DNA of 64,000 bases from positions 2,331,501-2,395,500 of the forward strand of contig NZ_CP045649.1 in NCBI RefSeq assembly GCF_009557055.1, written 5' to 3'. Below are positions 50,456 through 60,207 of this stretch, piece after piece. The position numbers and the translations under genes are program-made. This DNA is from Nocardioides sp. dk884 (GTDB lineage: Bacteria; Actinomycetota; Actinomycetes; Propionibacteriales; Nocardioidaceae). The notes beneath the pieces were generated by a model. The model did not search any database. It saw only the letters and a program-made list of their open reading frames with translations, and was not told the DNA's origin. Numbering within the stretch: position 1 is the first letter of the stretch; each line of letters starts with the position of its first letter.

Positions 50456-53152
50456 TCATCGACTGATGCCGCGCGGACGGTCGGACCGGGGCGTGGTCCG
50501 GACGGGTCGGGGTGCATGGCGCCGGCCCTCGTGTGGTGTGGGCACGCCGCCCTCGGGGGCACGGGGACGTGCTGGGGGCCCGTAGCGGTCGATGTCGTCG
50601 GCGGCGGTCTGGGCGGCGTGGCCGGGGCCGAGGTCGGCGCGGTCGCGGCTGAAGACGTCGATCCATTGGGCTCGTGCGTCGTCGGTGGTCTCGGCGACGA
50701 GGTGGGCGGTGTTGTGGTGGCGGCCGCGGGTCATGCCGACGTACGCCGCGGCCGCGCCGGTGGCCTCGCTGATGAGGAGGTGGGCGTGGTCGACGGTCTC
50801 GCCCTGGGCGCCGTAGACGGTGGTGGCGTAGGCGAGCTGGACGTGCTGGCGCACGTAGGGGGCGGGCAGTGTGCGCTCACCGCCGCGCCCCTGCACAAGG
50901 AGGCCGCCGCTGTCGTCGGTACCGGTCACTGTCCAGGTGTCGCGGTTGGCGACGCCGAGGTCGCGGTTGTTGTGGCGGGTGGTGATGCGGTCGCCGGGAG
51001 TGATGTGTTCGCCGGCCGCGGTGGTCACCGCCCCGAGGGCGGTGGTCTCGCCGCTGGCCAAGCGTTGGTCGCGGATCGCGGCGCTGAGGTCGCGGACGTG
51101 GTCGCGGGTATCGGCGATGACCAGGGCGCCGTCATCGGTCCCGGCGAGGGCAGCTAGTCGTTCCACTTCGGTGGGGTGGACCTGGATCAGACCGCGTTGG
51201 TGCAGGGCGTCGAAGACCTCTCCTGGGGTGCTGCCGGTCCGCATGAGCAGAGTGAGGTCGGCGTAGGTGGGGTCGCTGAAGCGGTGCACGGTGTCCAGCT
51301 CGAGGCGTGCCTCGGGGCGTGCCCAGCGGGCGGCGTGGTCCAGGACACCGCCGCGGCCCACGGCGGGGAGCTGGTGGCGGTCGCCGACGAACGCGACCCG
51401 CGCGCCTGCCTCGTCGGCAACATTGAGGAGTGCGCGGGCGGTGTTCTGGTCGAGCATCCCGGCTTCGTCGACGAGCAGGACGTCGCCGGGCAGAAGGCGC
51501 GCAGTCGCGCCGGGTTGCGTCTCGATGCGGGTCCAGTGGCCGTCGTTGTCCCAGCGGTAGCCGTGCTGGTGGATCAGCCAGGCCGCGGAGTAGGCGTGGG
51601 TGCCGAGCTGGTCCTGGGCGACGCGGGCTGCCTTCAGGGTCGGGGTGACGACGACCAGTCGATGCTCGCTCATCTCGAGCAGCTCGCGTGCGGCCGCCAG
51701 GGTGGTGGTCTTCCCGGCGCCGGCGGCTCCCTCGATGACCAACAGCGTGCTGGTGCCGGCCAGGGCGGCGACGACCTGTTGTTGGGCGTCGTCGAGACGG
51801 TGCCCGGCGACCGTGCCGCCGACCCGGGCAGCGGCTACCGGCTGCGCGGCGCGTCCCGCGAGACGGGTGACCAGATCGGCCTCGACACCAAGAACGTCGC
51901 GGGAGGTGAGCGCCCGGACGTGCTCGGGCACGTCGTCGCGGGCCAGCAGCGGCACGCACCGAACGAATGCCCGCCCGGTGAGGTACTCGGCGAGCTCACG
52001 TCGCACGGGTGCGGAGGCGACGACGCCGACCGCGGCGACGATCCGCTCCACCTCGCCGCGGATATCGGCGGTGTTCCAGTTCGACCGGCGCGCTCCTAGC
52101 CGCGTCAGCACCAGGTCGACGACCCGGTCACGGTTGACCCGGCCGATCGGCGTACCCAGCGCTGCACCGTCGACGGCCAGGGCTTTTGGCGGGTGTGCGG
52201 GAGTGAACCCCAGCTCGCGGAGCTCCTCGACCCACCGGTGTCCGAGGTCGGCGCCATCGGTGGGCACAACCTTGTCGGGCCGGGCCTGGGACCAGGCGCG
52301 ACGGTCCCAGATGCGCCGCAGCGACGGACCGGGCTCCTGGCCGGGATGCTCGCTTCGCCACTGGGCCTCGTACCGGTCGATGTTGCGGGTGATCTGCGCG
52401 GCACGGGCACTGAACGCACCCGCATACGGGGCGAGCTCGACGATCTCGCCGGACTCGGGGGCGAGGGAGTAGCCGTGCGCCGCCAGTGCCTGCCGGAACT
52501 CGGGGTCGCACATCACGGCGGCGTGTCCGATCCCGTTGATGGTCTCGATGCTGTCGACCACACCCACCGAGTGAAGCCCTCGCCACCCGCCGGCCGCGAA
52601 GACGCGGGCGTTGATCTGCAGGTGGAGGTGACGGTGCGGGTCACCGGCCCGGGAGGTGTAGTGCCGCACGACGGCGGCCTCGAGTTTCTCCACCGGGACC
52701 TGCACCTGCCGGCTCCTTGGCCCGACGCGGGTGGTGGCGTGCTCGGCGAGCCAGCCGATGATCTCGGTCGCGGCCTTCTCCTGCCCGGCGTCGTACGCGG
52801 CGGCGATCTCGGGGTGCAGCGCCGCAGCGAGCGACCAGGTCTTCGGACCATTCACGACGACCTCGACGAACCGCAGCCCGCGCTGATCCGTGCGGAGCCG
52901 ACCCTTCGCAATGCCGGTCTCGACGTCGTAGCCCGCGACCCACCGCTCATAGGCGTCGCCGTCCAGCGTCCCCCCATCCTGAACTGCGACAACACCACGT
53001 CCCCCCACCACCGGGGGAGCCGTGGCGACGTACCTGGTCGCGACCCCGGTGCCCTCGGCGAGGTAATAGTCATCGACCCGGGAGCGGTCCGCCTCCACGT
53101 ACGACCTCGCTGCGGAAGCGGACCCGCGGTAGAACTTCACCCCACCGTGCAC
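50456..53152 (-). CDS. MobF relaxase-helicase of island B
   Basis: An 898-residue relaxase with the same domains as 38471-41200: TrwC region starting GGVKFYRGSASAARSYV, DDYYLAEGTGVATRYV and the metal motif DPHRHLHLQINARVFA, then the SF1 helicase with VIEGAAGAGKTTTLAAA, LLVDEAGMLDQNTARALL and TVYGAQGETVDHAH. Sequence identity with the island A relaxase is high but far from complete, so the islands diverged before insertion. A candidate oriT lies 72 bases upstream. No coupling or secretion genes nearby, so mobilisation requires a helper. Confidence 0.93.
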   Translation of the reverse strand: MHGGVKFYRGSASAARSYVEADRSRVDDYYLAEGTGVATRYVATAPPVVGGRGVVAVQDGGTLDGDAYERWVAGYDVETGIAKGRLRTDQRGLRFVEVVVNGPKTWSLAAALHPEIAAAYDAGQEKAATEIIGWLAEHATTRVGPRSRQVQVPVEKLEAAVVRHYTSRAGDPHRHLHLQINARVFAAGGWRGLHSVGVVDSIETINGIGHAAVMCDPEFRQALAAHGYSLAPESGEIVELAPYAGAFSARAAQITRNIDRYEAQWRSEHPGQEPGPSLRRIWDRRAWSQARPDKVVPTDGADLGHRWVEELRELGFTPAHPPKALAVDGAALGTPIGRVNRDRVVDLVLTRLGARRSNWNTADIRGEVERIVAAVGVVASAPVRRELAEYLTGRAFVRCVPLLARDDVPEHVRALTSRDVLGVEADLVTRLAGRAAQPVAAARVGGTVAGHRLDDAQQQVVAALAGTSTLLVIEGAAGAGKTTTLAAARELLEMSEHRLVVVTPTLKAARVAQDQLGTHAYSAAWLIHQHGYRWDNDGHWTRIETQPGATARLLPGDVLLVDEAGMLDQNTARALLNVADEAGARVAFVGDRHQLPAVGRGGVLDHAARWARPEARLELDTVHRFSDPTYADLTLLMRTGSTPGEVFDALHQRGLIQVHPTEVERLAALAGTDDGALVIADTRDHVRDLSAAIRDQRLASGETTALGAVTTAAGEHITPGDRITTRHNNRDLGVANRDTWTVTGTDDSGGLLVQGRGGERTLPAPYVRQHVQLAYATTVYGAQGETVDHAHLLISEATGAAAAYVGMTRGRHHNTAHLVAETTDDARAQWIDVFSRDRADLGPGHAAQTAADDIDRYGPPARPRAPEGGVPTPHEGRRHAPRPVRTTPRSDRPRGISR

Positions 53153-53223
53153 TCGCCGTCACCGCCCGTCAGCCGTCGTCACATAGCCTTGAAATGACTC
53201 ACGGCCCACCCCGAGGGGCGGAC

Positions 53224-53256
53224 CGATCTACGGATCTTCGTAGCATGCGTGCCGCT
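53224..53256. other. Candidate oriT upstream of relaxase B
   Basis: Same 33-bp block as 41284-41316 with one substitution in the hairpin loop (GATCTT for GACCTT). Arms CTACG and CGTAG are intact and are followed by CATGCGTGCCGCT. Confidence 0.6.
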
Positions 53257-53481
53257 CGGATTGAAGGCTCGAGACGGGTGCTCGGAGCGGCACGTTCAGG
53301 ACTCGTCCGTCCTCATCAAGGGATGTCACTGGCGTTCGAGTTGATGGTGTCGTGGGTCGGTGATCGAAGCTGTTGGCGAAGAGAGGCACGAGGACCTGAC
53401 GGTGTCCGCAGGGCGCTCGACTGGGCGCCCGGCCATGTGCACGGATCCGCCGATGATCGGGGCCTGGACCGAGTGGCTCGA

Positions 53482-54048
53482 TCACAGCCGCTGGATCCAG
53501 GGGGCCTTGGCAGGGTCCTTTGAAGTGCGTCTCTGAGCCAACTGCGACGACGGTCCTTCAGGTGGGGCGTTGTCGAAGTCGATCTGGTCCTTCGGGCGCA
53601 AGCCCTTCGACTTGTGGAGCAACTGGATCTCGGGCTGTAAGTACGAAATGCCGTCCTGCACCCAGAGCGCCCGGTTCATGGGCATGGGAAGCGACCCGTG
53701 GCGTTTATTGACCCACTCCTCGGGCGACCCCGGCGCTAGCAGGATGTCGAACTCCCACGCCGCTATCGCTGCGCGGCGGGTCCACACCTGGCCACAGCCG
53801 ATGGGAAGGACCGCCTCTGGCTCCGCTTCGGGCTTATCGTCAGGCAGTGGCGGACGAAGTGCGCCGTCCGCAGCAGTCCAGACGTCGAGACTGCCGGCGA
53901 GGTGTGCGCGCAGCTTTAGGAGGTACGTCCTCAGAACACTGGCGTCGGTGTCCTCGTGGGCTCGTCTGAAGCCGGTGACTGTTCCAGCGCCACCCTCCAG
54001 CCACCCACCAGACCCCCGGGGTCCTGCGCGAAGAGGTCAGCCACCTCG
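53482..54048 (-). pseudogene. Aminoglycoside-adenylyltransferase-like nucleotidyltransferase, frameshifted
   Basis: The C-terminal 170 residues are in one frame: AHEDTDASVLRTYLLKLRAHLAGSLDVWTAADG (in pieces), AAIAAWEFDILLAPGSPEEW and ISYLQPEIQLLHKSKGLRPKDQIDFDNA. This is the pattern of the ANT(2'')-like nucleotidyltransferase family. The N-terminal motif WWVAGGW lies in another frame near 54000, and a stop precedes any good start, so the gene is broken. Whether the intact ancestor acted on aminoglycosides or another small molecule is unknown. Confidence 0.6.
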
Positions 54049-54242
54049 CGCGGAGTGTGTGCTGCCCATGGGCCGTACTACCGCTCGTTCGCTGATTCCC
54101 ACCTCGGGACCGCACTGAAAGAGGTGGCACCAGGATCGCCGAAGCGCACTCTTCTGCCGCCCGTCGCTGGACCGCACATGCCGATGTGAATGGCCGTCCG
54201 CCGCGCGCGCATTCCGCTCGCGCGCGTGCGGTAAAAGGGTGG

Positions 54243-54755
54243 TCAACCCCCGCCAACGGCGCCCGCGGTCTCGACCAGAGCGGCGCGCAGGGCTTCGCGG
54301 GCAGCGGAGTAGCGACCGCGCGCGGTCGAGGGGTTGAGGCCGAGGAGCTCGGCGGCCTCGGCCAGGCTAAGCCCATCCCAGTGCACCAGCATGATGAGCT
54401 CCCGATGCGCCACCCCGAGGTCGCGCACAGCGGCCTGGACGGACAGCGCCTCCGCGTGATCCGGCTCGTGACCGTCCGTCAAGTGGTGCCGGATGCGATC
54501 TGCCAGCGCCGCTCGTCGCCGCGACGACCTGCACTGGTTCGCCAACACGTGAGCGGCAATCGTGAACAACCACATACGGCGTCGCTCGGGCACTTGCGGC
54601 AGCGAGTCGACACGCCGCCATGCCTGAAGCATCACCTCGGCCAGCAGGTCCGCAGCATCCTCGCGCACCAGCACGCGTCGCTCGAAGTAGGCCAGCAGGT
54701 CAGCCGAGGTCGCCTCCAGCGCCGCGCTCAGCGAGTCGGCGCTCACTCGGCGCAC
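54243..54755 (-). CDS. ECF-type RNA polymerase sigma factor
   Basis: A 170-residue sigma factor. Region 2 reads DLLAYFERRVLVREDAADLLAEVMLQAWRR, and region 4 is LGVAHRELIMLVHWDGLSLAEAAELLGLNPSTARGRYSAAREAL (in pieces), the HTH that binds the -35 element. It follows and overlaps by 13 bases a frameshifted single-pass membrane protein gene which may encode its partner. The target promoters are unknown. Carriage of such regulators on a mobile island is unusual. Confidence 0.85.
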   Translation of the reverse strand: MRRVSADSLSAALEATSADLLAYFERRVLVREDAADLLAEVMLQAWRRVDSLPQVPERRRMWLFTIAAHVLANQCRSSRRRAALADRIRHHLTDGHEPDHAEALSVQAAVRDLGVAHRELIMLVHWDGLSLAEAAELLGLNPSTARGRYSAAREALRAALVETAGAVGGG

Positions 54756-55373
54756 CCGCTCGAGCTGCCGACGCCGGCGAGGATCACATGGGGATCCATC
54801 CCGAGACCCTCCAGGTGGACCGTGAGGTCGCGGACGACCTTGCGGGAGATCGCGTGCATCTCGAGGTCGTCTCCGACCAAGAGCGGCTGGGCCTCCTCGG
54901 GAGCAGCGTCAGCGATGATGCGACGCTGCACAGCGTCGAACTCCTCGACCGTGGCTTCCCGATCGATGGCGTCGAAGTCGTAGTCAGCCAAGTACTGGCG
55001 CGCTCCCTCAGCAACCTCATCCTGCTCGGAGGCGCTGGGCCAAGCCGTCCGGGCCATCCATGATCATCGCGGGCTCGCCGCTGGCAGCGTCCTCCGGACC
55101 CACAGGCTGGACCGCGAACTCCATCTCGCATGAGTCACCTGAGGACGTACTGGTGAACCACAGCACGCCGTTGTTGATCACTGCGGCCGCGCCCACCGTG
55201 CCTAGGCCGAGTACGCCGGCAGCGATACCCGCGGCGACCGTCAGGCGCATGGGCCGACGCATGCGAGACCGAGGTCCGCTGGCGCGAGTCATCGCGCGCA
55301 AGTCTTCGTCGAGTTCGGGGCTTCGCGGCGTCACCATCGGCGCCGAACGAGCAAGCAGGTCATCAAGGTTCAT
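54743..55373 (-). pseudogene. Single-pass membrane partner of sigma factor, frameshifted
   Basis: Starting at the ATG 55373 the frame encodes MNLDDLLARSAPMVTPRSPELDEDL, a membrane segment LTVAAGIAAGVLGLGTVGAAAVI and an outer part with GDSCEMEFAVQPVGPED, then stops at 55017. The next frame continues with EVAEGARQYLADYDFDAIDREATVEEF and ends at 54743. One base near 55020-55050 separates them. The order (cytoplasmic tail, membrane segment, outer domain) fits an anti-sigma or associated protein of about 210 residues for the neighbouring sigma factor. Inference only. Confidence 0.6.
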
Positions 55374-55486
55374 CGGGGTGTGCTCCTTCGTCTGAGTTAC
55401 AACCCCTACATGTCCGGACCACCATGATGTGTCCACCACCTCCGCCGACCATCGCGGGGACCGGCATGGAAACCCTCGTCCGAGCG

Positions 55487-55575
55487 TGACAGGCTGATCT
55501 GGCCCCACTGTGACGGCCTGATCTGGCCCCACCTGCGACACGCCGGGGCGGTTGTGACGGCTTGATTTGGCCCCA
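55487..55575 (+). repeat. Triple 21-bp terminal repeats of IS21-like element
   Basis: Three copies of TGAC(A/G)G(G/C)(C/T)TGAT(C/T)TGGCCCCA at 55487-55507, 55511-55531 and 55555-55575. Multiple direct repeats at one end are typical of IS21 family left ends, where the transposase binds. Confidence 0.75.
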
Positions 55576-55627
55576 CCCCTCGACGGTGATCCCGGAAGGG
55601 TTCATCTCGTGGAAGGGGCAAGGGGTG

Positions 55628-57334
55628 GTGTCAAGGGTGGAAGTGTTCGCGGCGATCCGCAGGGACGCGCGCGTGGAGGGGGCTGTCGATCCGACAGCTC
55701 GCTGTGAAGCATCGTGTTCATCGGCGTACCGTTCGGCAGGCGCTCGCGTCGGCGGTCCCGCCTCCGCGGAAGACGCAGGTCCGCACCTCGACGGTCCTGG
55801 AGCCATTCAAGCCGGCGATCGATGAGATGCTCCGCTCGGACGTGACCGCACCCAGGAAGCAGCGGCACACCGTCCGCCGGATCCTGGCCCGGCTGGTCGA
55901 CGAGCACGGCGCTCAGGTGTCGTATTCGACCGTGCGGGACTACGTCGCACGTCGCCGACCGGAGATCTGGGCCGAAGCCGGAAAGGCAGTCGACCAGGCG
56001 TACGTGCCGCAGACCCACGAACCCGGAGCGGAAGGCGAGGTCGACTTCGCCGACCTATGGATCATTCTGGCCGGGGTGAAGACCAAGGTCTTCTTGTTCA
56101 CCCTGCGGCTCTCCTACTCGGGTAGGGCGGTCCATCGGGCGTTCGCCACCCAGGGCCAGGAGGCATTCCTTGAAGGCCACGTCTACGCGTTCGAACAGCT
56201 CGGCGGGATCCCGCGACTCCACATTCGCTACGACAACCTCAAGGCCGCCGTCTCCCGAGTGCTCACCGGCAGGGCACGGGAGGAATCGGACCGTTGGATC
56301 GCGTTCCGGTCCCACTACGGTTTCGACCCGTTCTACTGCCAGCCCGGCGCCGAAGGCGCGCACGAGAAGGGCGGCGTGGAAGGTGAAGGTGGCCGGTTCC
56401 GCCGCAACCACTGCGTCCCGATGCCCCAGGTCGACTCGATCGCCGAACTCAACGAGCTCCTCGCGAAGGCCGACGCGAAGGACGACCACCGCCGGATCGC
56501 GAACCGGACCGCACCGTGGGACAGGACTACGCGTTCGAGAAGACCGCGCTCCAACCGCTGCCGGCCGAGCCGTTCCCGACCTGGCTGACCCTGACGCCGC
56601 GGGTGGACCGGCACGCCCGGATCACCGTCCGCAACGTGCAGTACTCCGTCCCCGCGCGGTTGATCGGCCGCCCGGTCCGCGTGCGCCTGTCGGCGAGCGA
56701 CCTGGTCGTCGTGGACGGCAAGACGGTCGTCGCGCAGCATGAGCGCTCCACGGTCAAGGGCGGCCAGGTGTTCGTGCTGGACCACTACCTCGAGGTCCTG
56801 GTCCGCAAGCCCGGCGCCCTGCCCGGTGCCACGGCGCTTGCCCAAGCCAGGGCCCGCGGACTGTTCACGCCGGCGCACGAGGCGTTCTGGGCGGCCGCGC
56901 GGAAGAAGCTCGGGGACCGCGACGGCACCCGGGAGCTGATCGAGGTCCTCCTCCTGCACCGCCACCTTGCCCACGACCAGGTCGTCGCCGGTCTGACCGC
57001 CGCGGTGTCAGTTGGTGCGATCAACGCCGACGTCGTCGCCGTCGAAGCCCGCCGTCACGCCACCGAACTCGACGCCCAGGGTGGGGCGACTTCAAGCCGT
57101 CATCACGTACACCAAGACGACTTCGTCGACGCACACCACGGACAGAACGACACCGATGCCACTCCTCGGGTGGTGAGCCTGACCGAACGGCGCCTCACCG
57201 ACCCGGCCGCGGGGCTGCCGGCTGACAGCCGGCCGCTGCCCACTGTGACCCAGTACGACCAACTACTGCGCAGGGCGACCGGCACCGACGCCACAGCACA
57301 GGCAGCGACGACGACTCCTGAGGAGGACCGCTGA
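55628..57334 (+). pseudogene. istA: istA transposase, two frameshifts
   Basis: Three consecutive parts of IstA lie in alternating frames. The first starts VSRVEVFAAIRRDARVEG and is lost at a run of five G near 55678. The second carries HRRTVRQALASAVPPPRK, the DDE catalytic core EGEVDFADLWIILAG, HIRYDNLKAAVSRVL and GAHEKGGVEGEG and is lost near 56507 (a missing C). The third runs GQDYAFEKTALQPLP to PEEDR. The opposite one-base changes restore the original frame, but the central part, which holds the catalytic residues, is not readable. Would have been the DDE transposase of about 568 residues. Confidence 0.9.
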
Positions 57335-58155
57335 TGTCCGCTGCGACCAACGTGACCACCACCCTGCGCCGGCGGCGCGGGATGACCGAACAGGCCGCGA
57401 CCGCGGCCGTCGACCAGGCCTGCCGCCGACTCCGGCTGCCGACGATCCGAGCCCTGGTCGAGGAAGCGCTCATGGTGGCTGAGAAGGAGCAGCTGACCTA
57501 CGCCGGGTTCCTCGCCGAACTCCTGCTCGCCGAGGTCGACGACCGCGACCGGCGCTCCACCATCCGCCGGGTCAACGCCGCGGGATTCCCGCGGCCGAAG
57601 CTCCTCGCAGACTTCGAGTTCGACGCGAACACGAACATCAACCCCGCCACCGTCCACACCCTCGGCACCGGCGAGTGGGTCCGCAAAGGCCAACCGCTGT
57701 GCCTGATCGGCGACTCCGGAACCGGAAAGAGCCATCTACTGATCGCGCTCGGCACCGCCGCCGCCGCCGCCGAGAAAGGGTTCCGGGTCAAGTACACCCT
57801 GGCCACCCGGCTCGTGAACGAACTCGTCGAAGCAGCCGACGAGAAGCAACTCGCCCGCACCATCGCCCGCTACGGTCGGGTCGACCTGCTGTGCATCGAC
57901 GAGCTCGGCTACATGGAACTCGACCGCCGCGGCGCCGAGATGTTGTTCCAGGTCCTCACCGAGCGCGAAGAACGCAACAGCGTCGCGATCGCCTCCAACG
58001 AGTCCTTCTCCGGCTGGACAAAGACCTTCACCGACCCACGGCTCTGCGCCGCGATAGTCGACAGGCTCACCTTCAACGGCACCATCATCGAAACCGGCAC
58101 CAACTCCTACCGACTTGCGCAGGCGGCACAGCGTATCCCCGCCGCGCCTCACTAG
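57334..58155 (+). CDS. istB: IstB-like ATP-binding helper of IS21 transposition
   Basis: A 273-residue AAA+ ATPase related to DnaC. It has QPLCLIGDSGTGKSHLLIALGTAAA (Walker A), VDLLCIDELGYMELDRRGAEMLFQVL (Walker B), IASNESFSGWTKTF (sensor 1) and DRLTFNGTIIETGTNSYR (arginine region). IstB stimulates IstA and selects targets. Its ATG overlaps the istA stop (TGATG) and a good GAGGAGG precedes it. The gene is intact although istA is broken. Confidence 0.95.
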   Translation: MSAATNVTTTLRRRRGMTEQAATAAVDQACRRLRLPTIRALVEEALMVAEKEQLTYAGFLAELLLAEVDDRDRRSTIRRVNAAGFPRPKLLADFEFDANTNINPATVHTLGTGEWVRKGQPLCLIGDSGTGKSHLLIALGTAAAAAEKGFRVKYTLATRLVNELVEAADEKQLARTIARYGRVDLLCIDELGYMELDRRGAEMLFQVLTEREERNSVAIASNESFSGWTKTFTDPRLCAAIVDRLTFNGTIIETGTNSYRLAQAAQRIPAAPH

Positions 58156-58247
58156 ATCTGGGCCGCCTGACTGCACCCGCAGCGATCGTGCAGACCAGAG
58201 CGGCATAGCCATCGTGCCCGGGTGCGGATCCACCGCGGAAGGAACTG

Positions 58248-59581
58248 TCAGGGTGTGGTTTCGATGTCGACGTCCCATTGGTTGAGGATGCGAACGATGT
58301 CGACGAAGGTTGACTTGTTTGAGCAGTTGGAGACCGCGAAGCGCACGGGGCTGCAGGTCGGGTTTCCAGTCCCACCGTAGTGAATGCCTCGCGCTCCGAC
58401 CCTTCCGTCGCCGCGGGGGTGGTATACGGGTCCTCCACTGTCGCCGCCGGCGCTGGTCATTGTTGACGAGTTTCGGTCGTCCGCGGTCCATCCGTGGCAC
58501 TGACCGGGGCCGCAGTTCCATTGCCGGAGCGTTGCTTCTTCGATTTGGAGACCGCAGTGCTCGCCTGAGTTGGCGCCGCTTTCGCAGACCCATTCGTTCT
58601 GGAACGCTCGGTCAGAGCCTGCGACCTTGAGGTGGTAGCGGGAGTGGCTGCTTGTAGCGTTCCAGGGGCCGCCGTGGACCCACCCGTCGGTCCCTCCTAT
58701 TGGATCGATCAGCATCGTGTCGTTGTTGACTCGGCAGTCAACGCTGGCATCGCCCACGGTCAGGTTGTCGTGGGCGCCGTCCTTCCATGCGCGGTTGCAG
58801 ATGTTGTTGGCCAGGTCGTCGTCGCAGTGTCGTGCGGAAAGGAGGCGCCCGTAGTTGCCGGTGGCGAGAACTGCGAAACCGGTGGAGCAGAACAGGTACG
58901 GGTTGAGGTCGTTGGGCGGGTTGAACCCTGGCGCCTCCAACATCCCGCCGCCGTACCAGGGGTCCGAGTCGTTCTGGCGGGTCTCCTCGACAATCGACTC
59001 ACCTGGTACGACCTTCACGGGCATGTTCGCGGCCGTGGCATAGACCGCCTCGAGGTTGGCTCGCCCTTGCTTGCTGATGACGGCTTGGGGAACCTCGATC
59101 TGGATTCCGGGTTCGCCAGTCAAGCCGGTGATCGAGGAGACCTCGGGGATGGTTCCTGCGCGGGAGAGCTGAAGAACGGCGCTGCCTGCCTCGAGGACAT
59201 CGTCTTGAGAGAACTAGTCGGCACGACGTCCACTGTGAACCCATTAATCGTGGTGCTGTCGAGTGCTGAGATCTTCGTAGGGACAGGCCTCTTCCACGCG
59301 ACGGTCAGGACCTTCGTGGCGGGGTCCGGGGAGACGTAGTAGAGGTCGTCACCGATGGCGCGGATCTCGCCTACAGCTGCCGCCATTTGATCGTTCAGTT
59401 GCAACTGTTCGGCGGTCATTCCCTCCGGCACGCCCGAGTCATACGGCGCCGACTGTTCCTTTTCCTTCGCGGTGGGGTCGGCGTCGTCGGACGCCGAAGC
59501 AGATTGAACGCTGGCGAGTGAGGCAGCCGCTGTTGCGAGTGCGATACCAGCGATTGCGGACCTGACAGTGAGTTGATTCAC
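58248..59581 (-). pseudogene. Secreted trypsin-like serine protease, frameshifted
   Basis: From the GTG at 59581 the frame gives a signal peptide (AIAGIALATAAASLASVQSASA) and a propeptide-like part with TAEQLQLNDQMAAAVGEIRAIG, then shifts near 59210. The second frame (from about 59210 to 58248) has the peptidase S1 features LLSARHCDDD (catalytic His), DNLTVGDASVDCRVNNDTMLID (Asp region) and MTSAGGDSGGPVYHPRG (catalytic Ser), plus six cysteines. A single base change joins them into a chymotrypsin-like, alpha-lytic-type exported protease of about 440 residues. If the indel is a sequencing error the gene is functional. Confidence 0.78.
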
Positions 59582-59715
59582 AGCCGCGCTCCCCCAGGCT
59601 CGTGTCGACAGGCGACGGTTTCCGCCAGCCTCGCGTTTGCGACAGCCTAAGCAGCGACCACCAAGCCTCCAATGGTCAATTCGGGCTATCGACTCTGCAG
59701 AGAAGCGCGAGGGGT

Positions 59716-60207
59716 TCACTCCGGCACGATCGGTTCCTGCTCGAGGATCTCGATGGGAACGTCGACGACCTCTTGAAAGATGCGCTCCAGTTCGTCCGAC
59801 CCATGCTGGTCCAGCGTTGCTGGGCTTACACCGACCTGCAACCCAGAGTCGTCAGGCTGTGCGATCACCGAGACGATCTCGGGGATCTCGTTGCGGCGGC
59901 TAGCGTCGAGCAACTCGGATCCTTTGGCCCTCAACTCCGAGGGGTTGTAGGTAGCCGGGGTGGGGATCACCGTCGATGAGGAAGATGCAGCTGACGGTCC
60001 GGCTCCTGGGTCTGGTGATCGCATCGCCTGCCATGCAACGGGCAGTGCCACGACAGCGGCCGCAGCGGCTCCCGCGACGACGGGCATCCATCGGTGGTGA
60101 CGTCGACGGAACTCTGGCGGACGGTCGCTCCCGGGCGCGGGCAGCGACTCGGGTACGTCCCGCGCGCGGGCATGGAGCATCTCTTGGATCTCAGATTCGA
60201 GGTTCAC
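59716..60207 (-). CDS. Single-pass membrane protein paired with sigma factor
   Basis: A 163-residue protein. A cytoplasmic part NLESEIQEMLHARARDVPESLP is followed by the membrane segment WMPVVAGAAAAAVVALPVAWQAM and an outer domain ending VDVPIEILEQEPIVPE. Its gene starts (GTG 60207) 17 bases inside the sigma gene, so it is translationally coupled and may act as an anti-sigma-like regulator. No zinc anti-sigma motif (HxxxCxxC) is present. The serine-protease pseudogene lies downstream and might have been a target or an activator. Confidence 0.65.
   Translation of the reverse strand: MNLESEIQEMLHARARDVPESLPAPGSDRPPEFRRRHHRWMPVVAGAAAAAVVALPVAWQAMRSPDPGAGPSAASSSSTVIPTPATYNPSELRAKGSELLDASRRNEIPEIVSVIAQPDDSGLQVGVSPATLDQHGSDELERIFQEVVDVPIEILEQEPIVPE

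Larger units (their letters stand above)
55487..58160 (+). mobile_element. IS21-family element, decayed
   Basis: The left end has triple terminal repeats, followed by istA (two frameshifts) and intact istB. No inverted match to the 21-bp repeats is found in the 100 bases after istB, so the right end is missing or displaced. The element is probably immobile. Confidence 0.85.
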
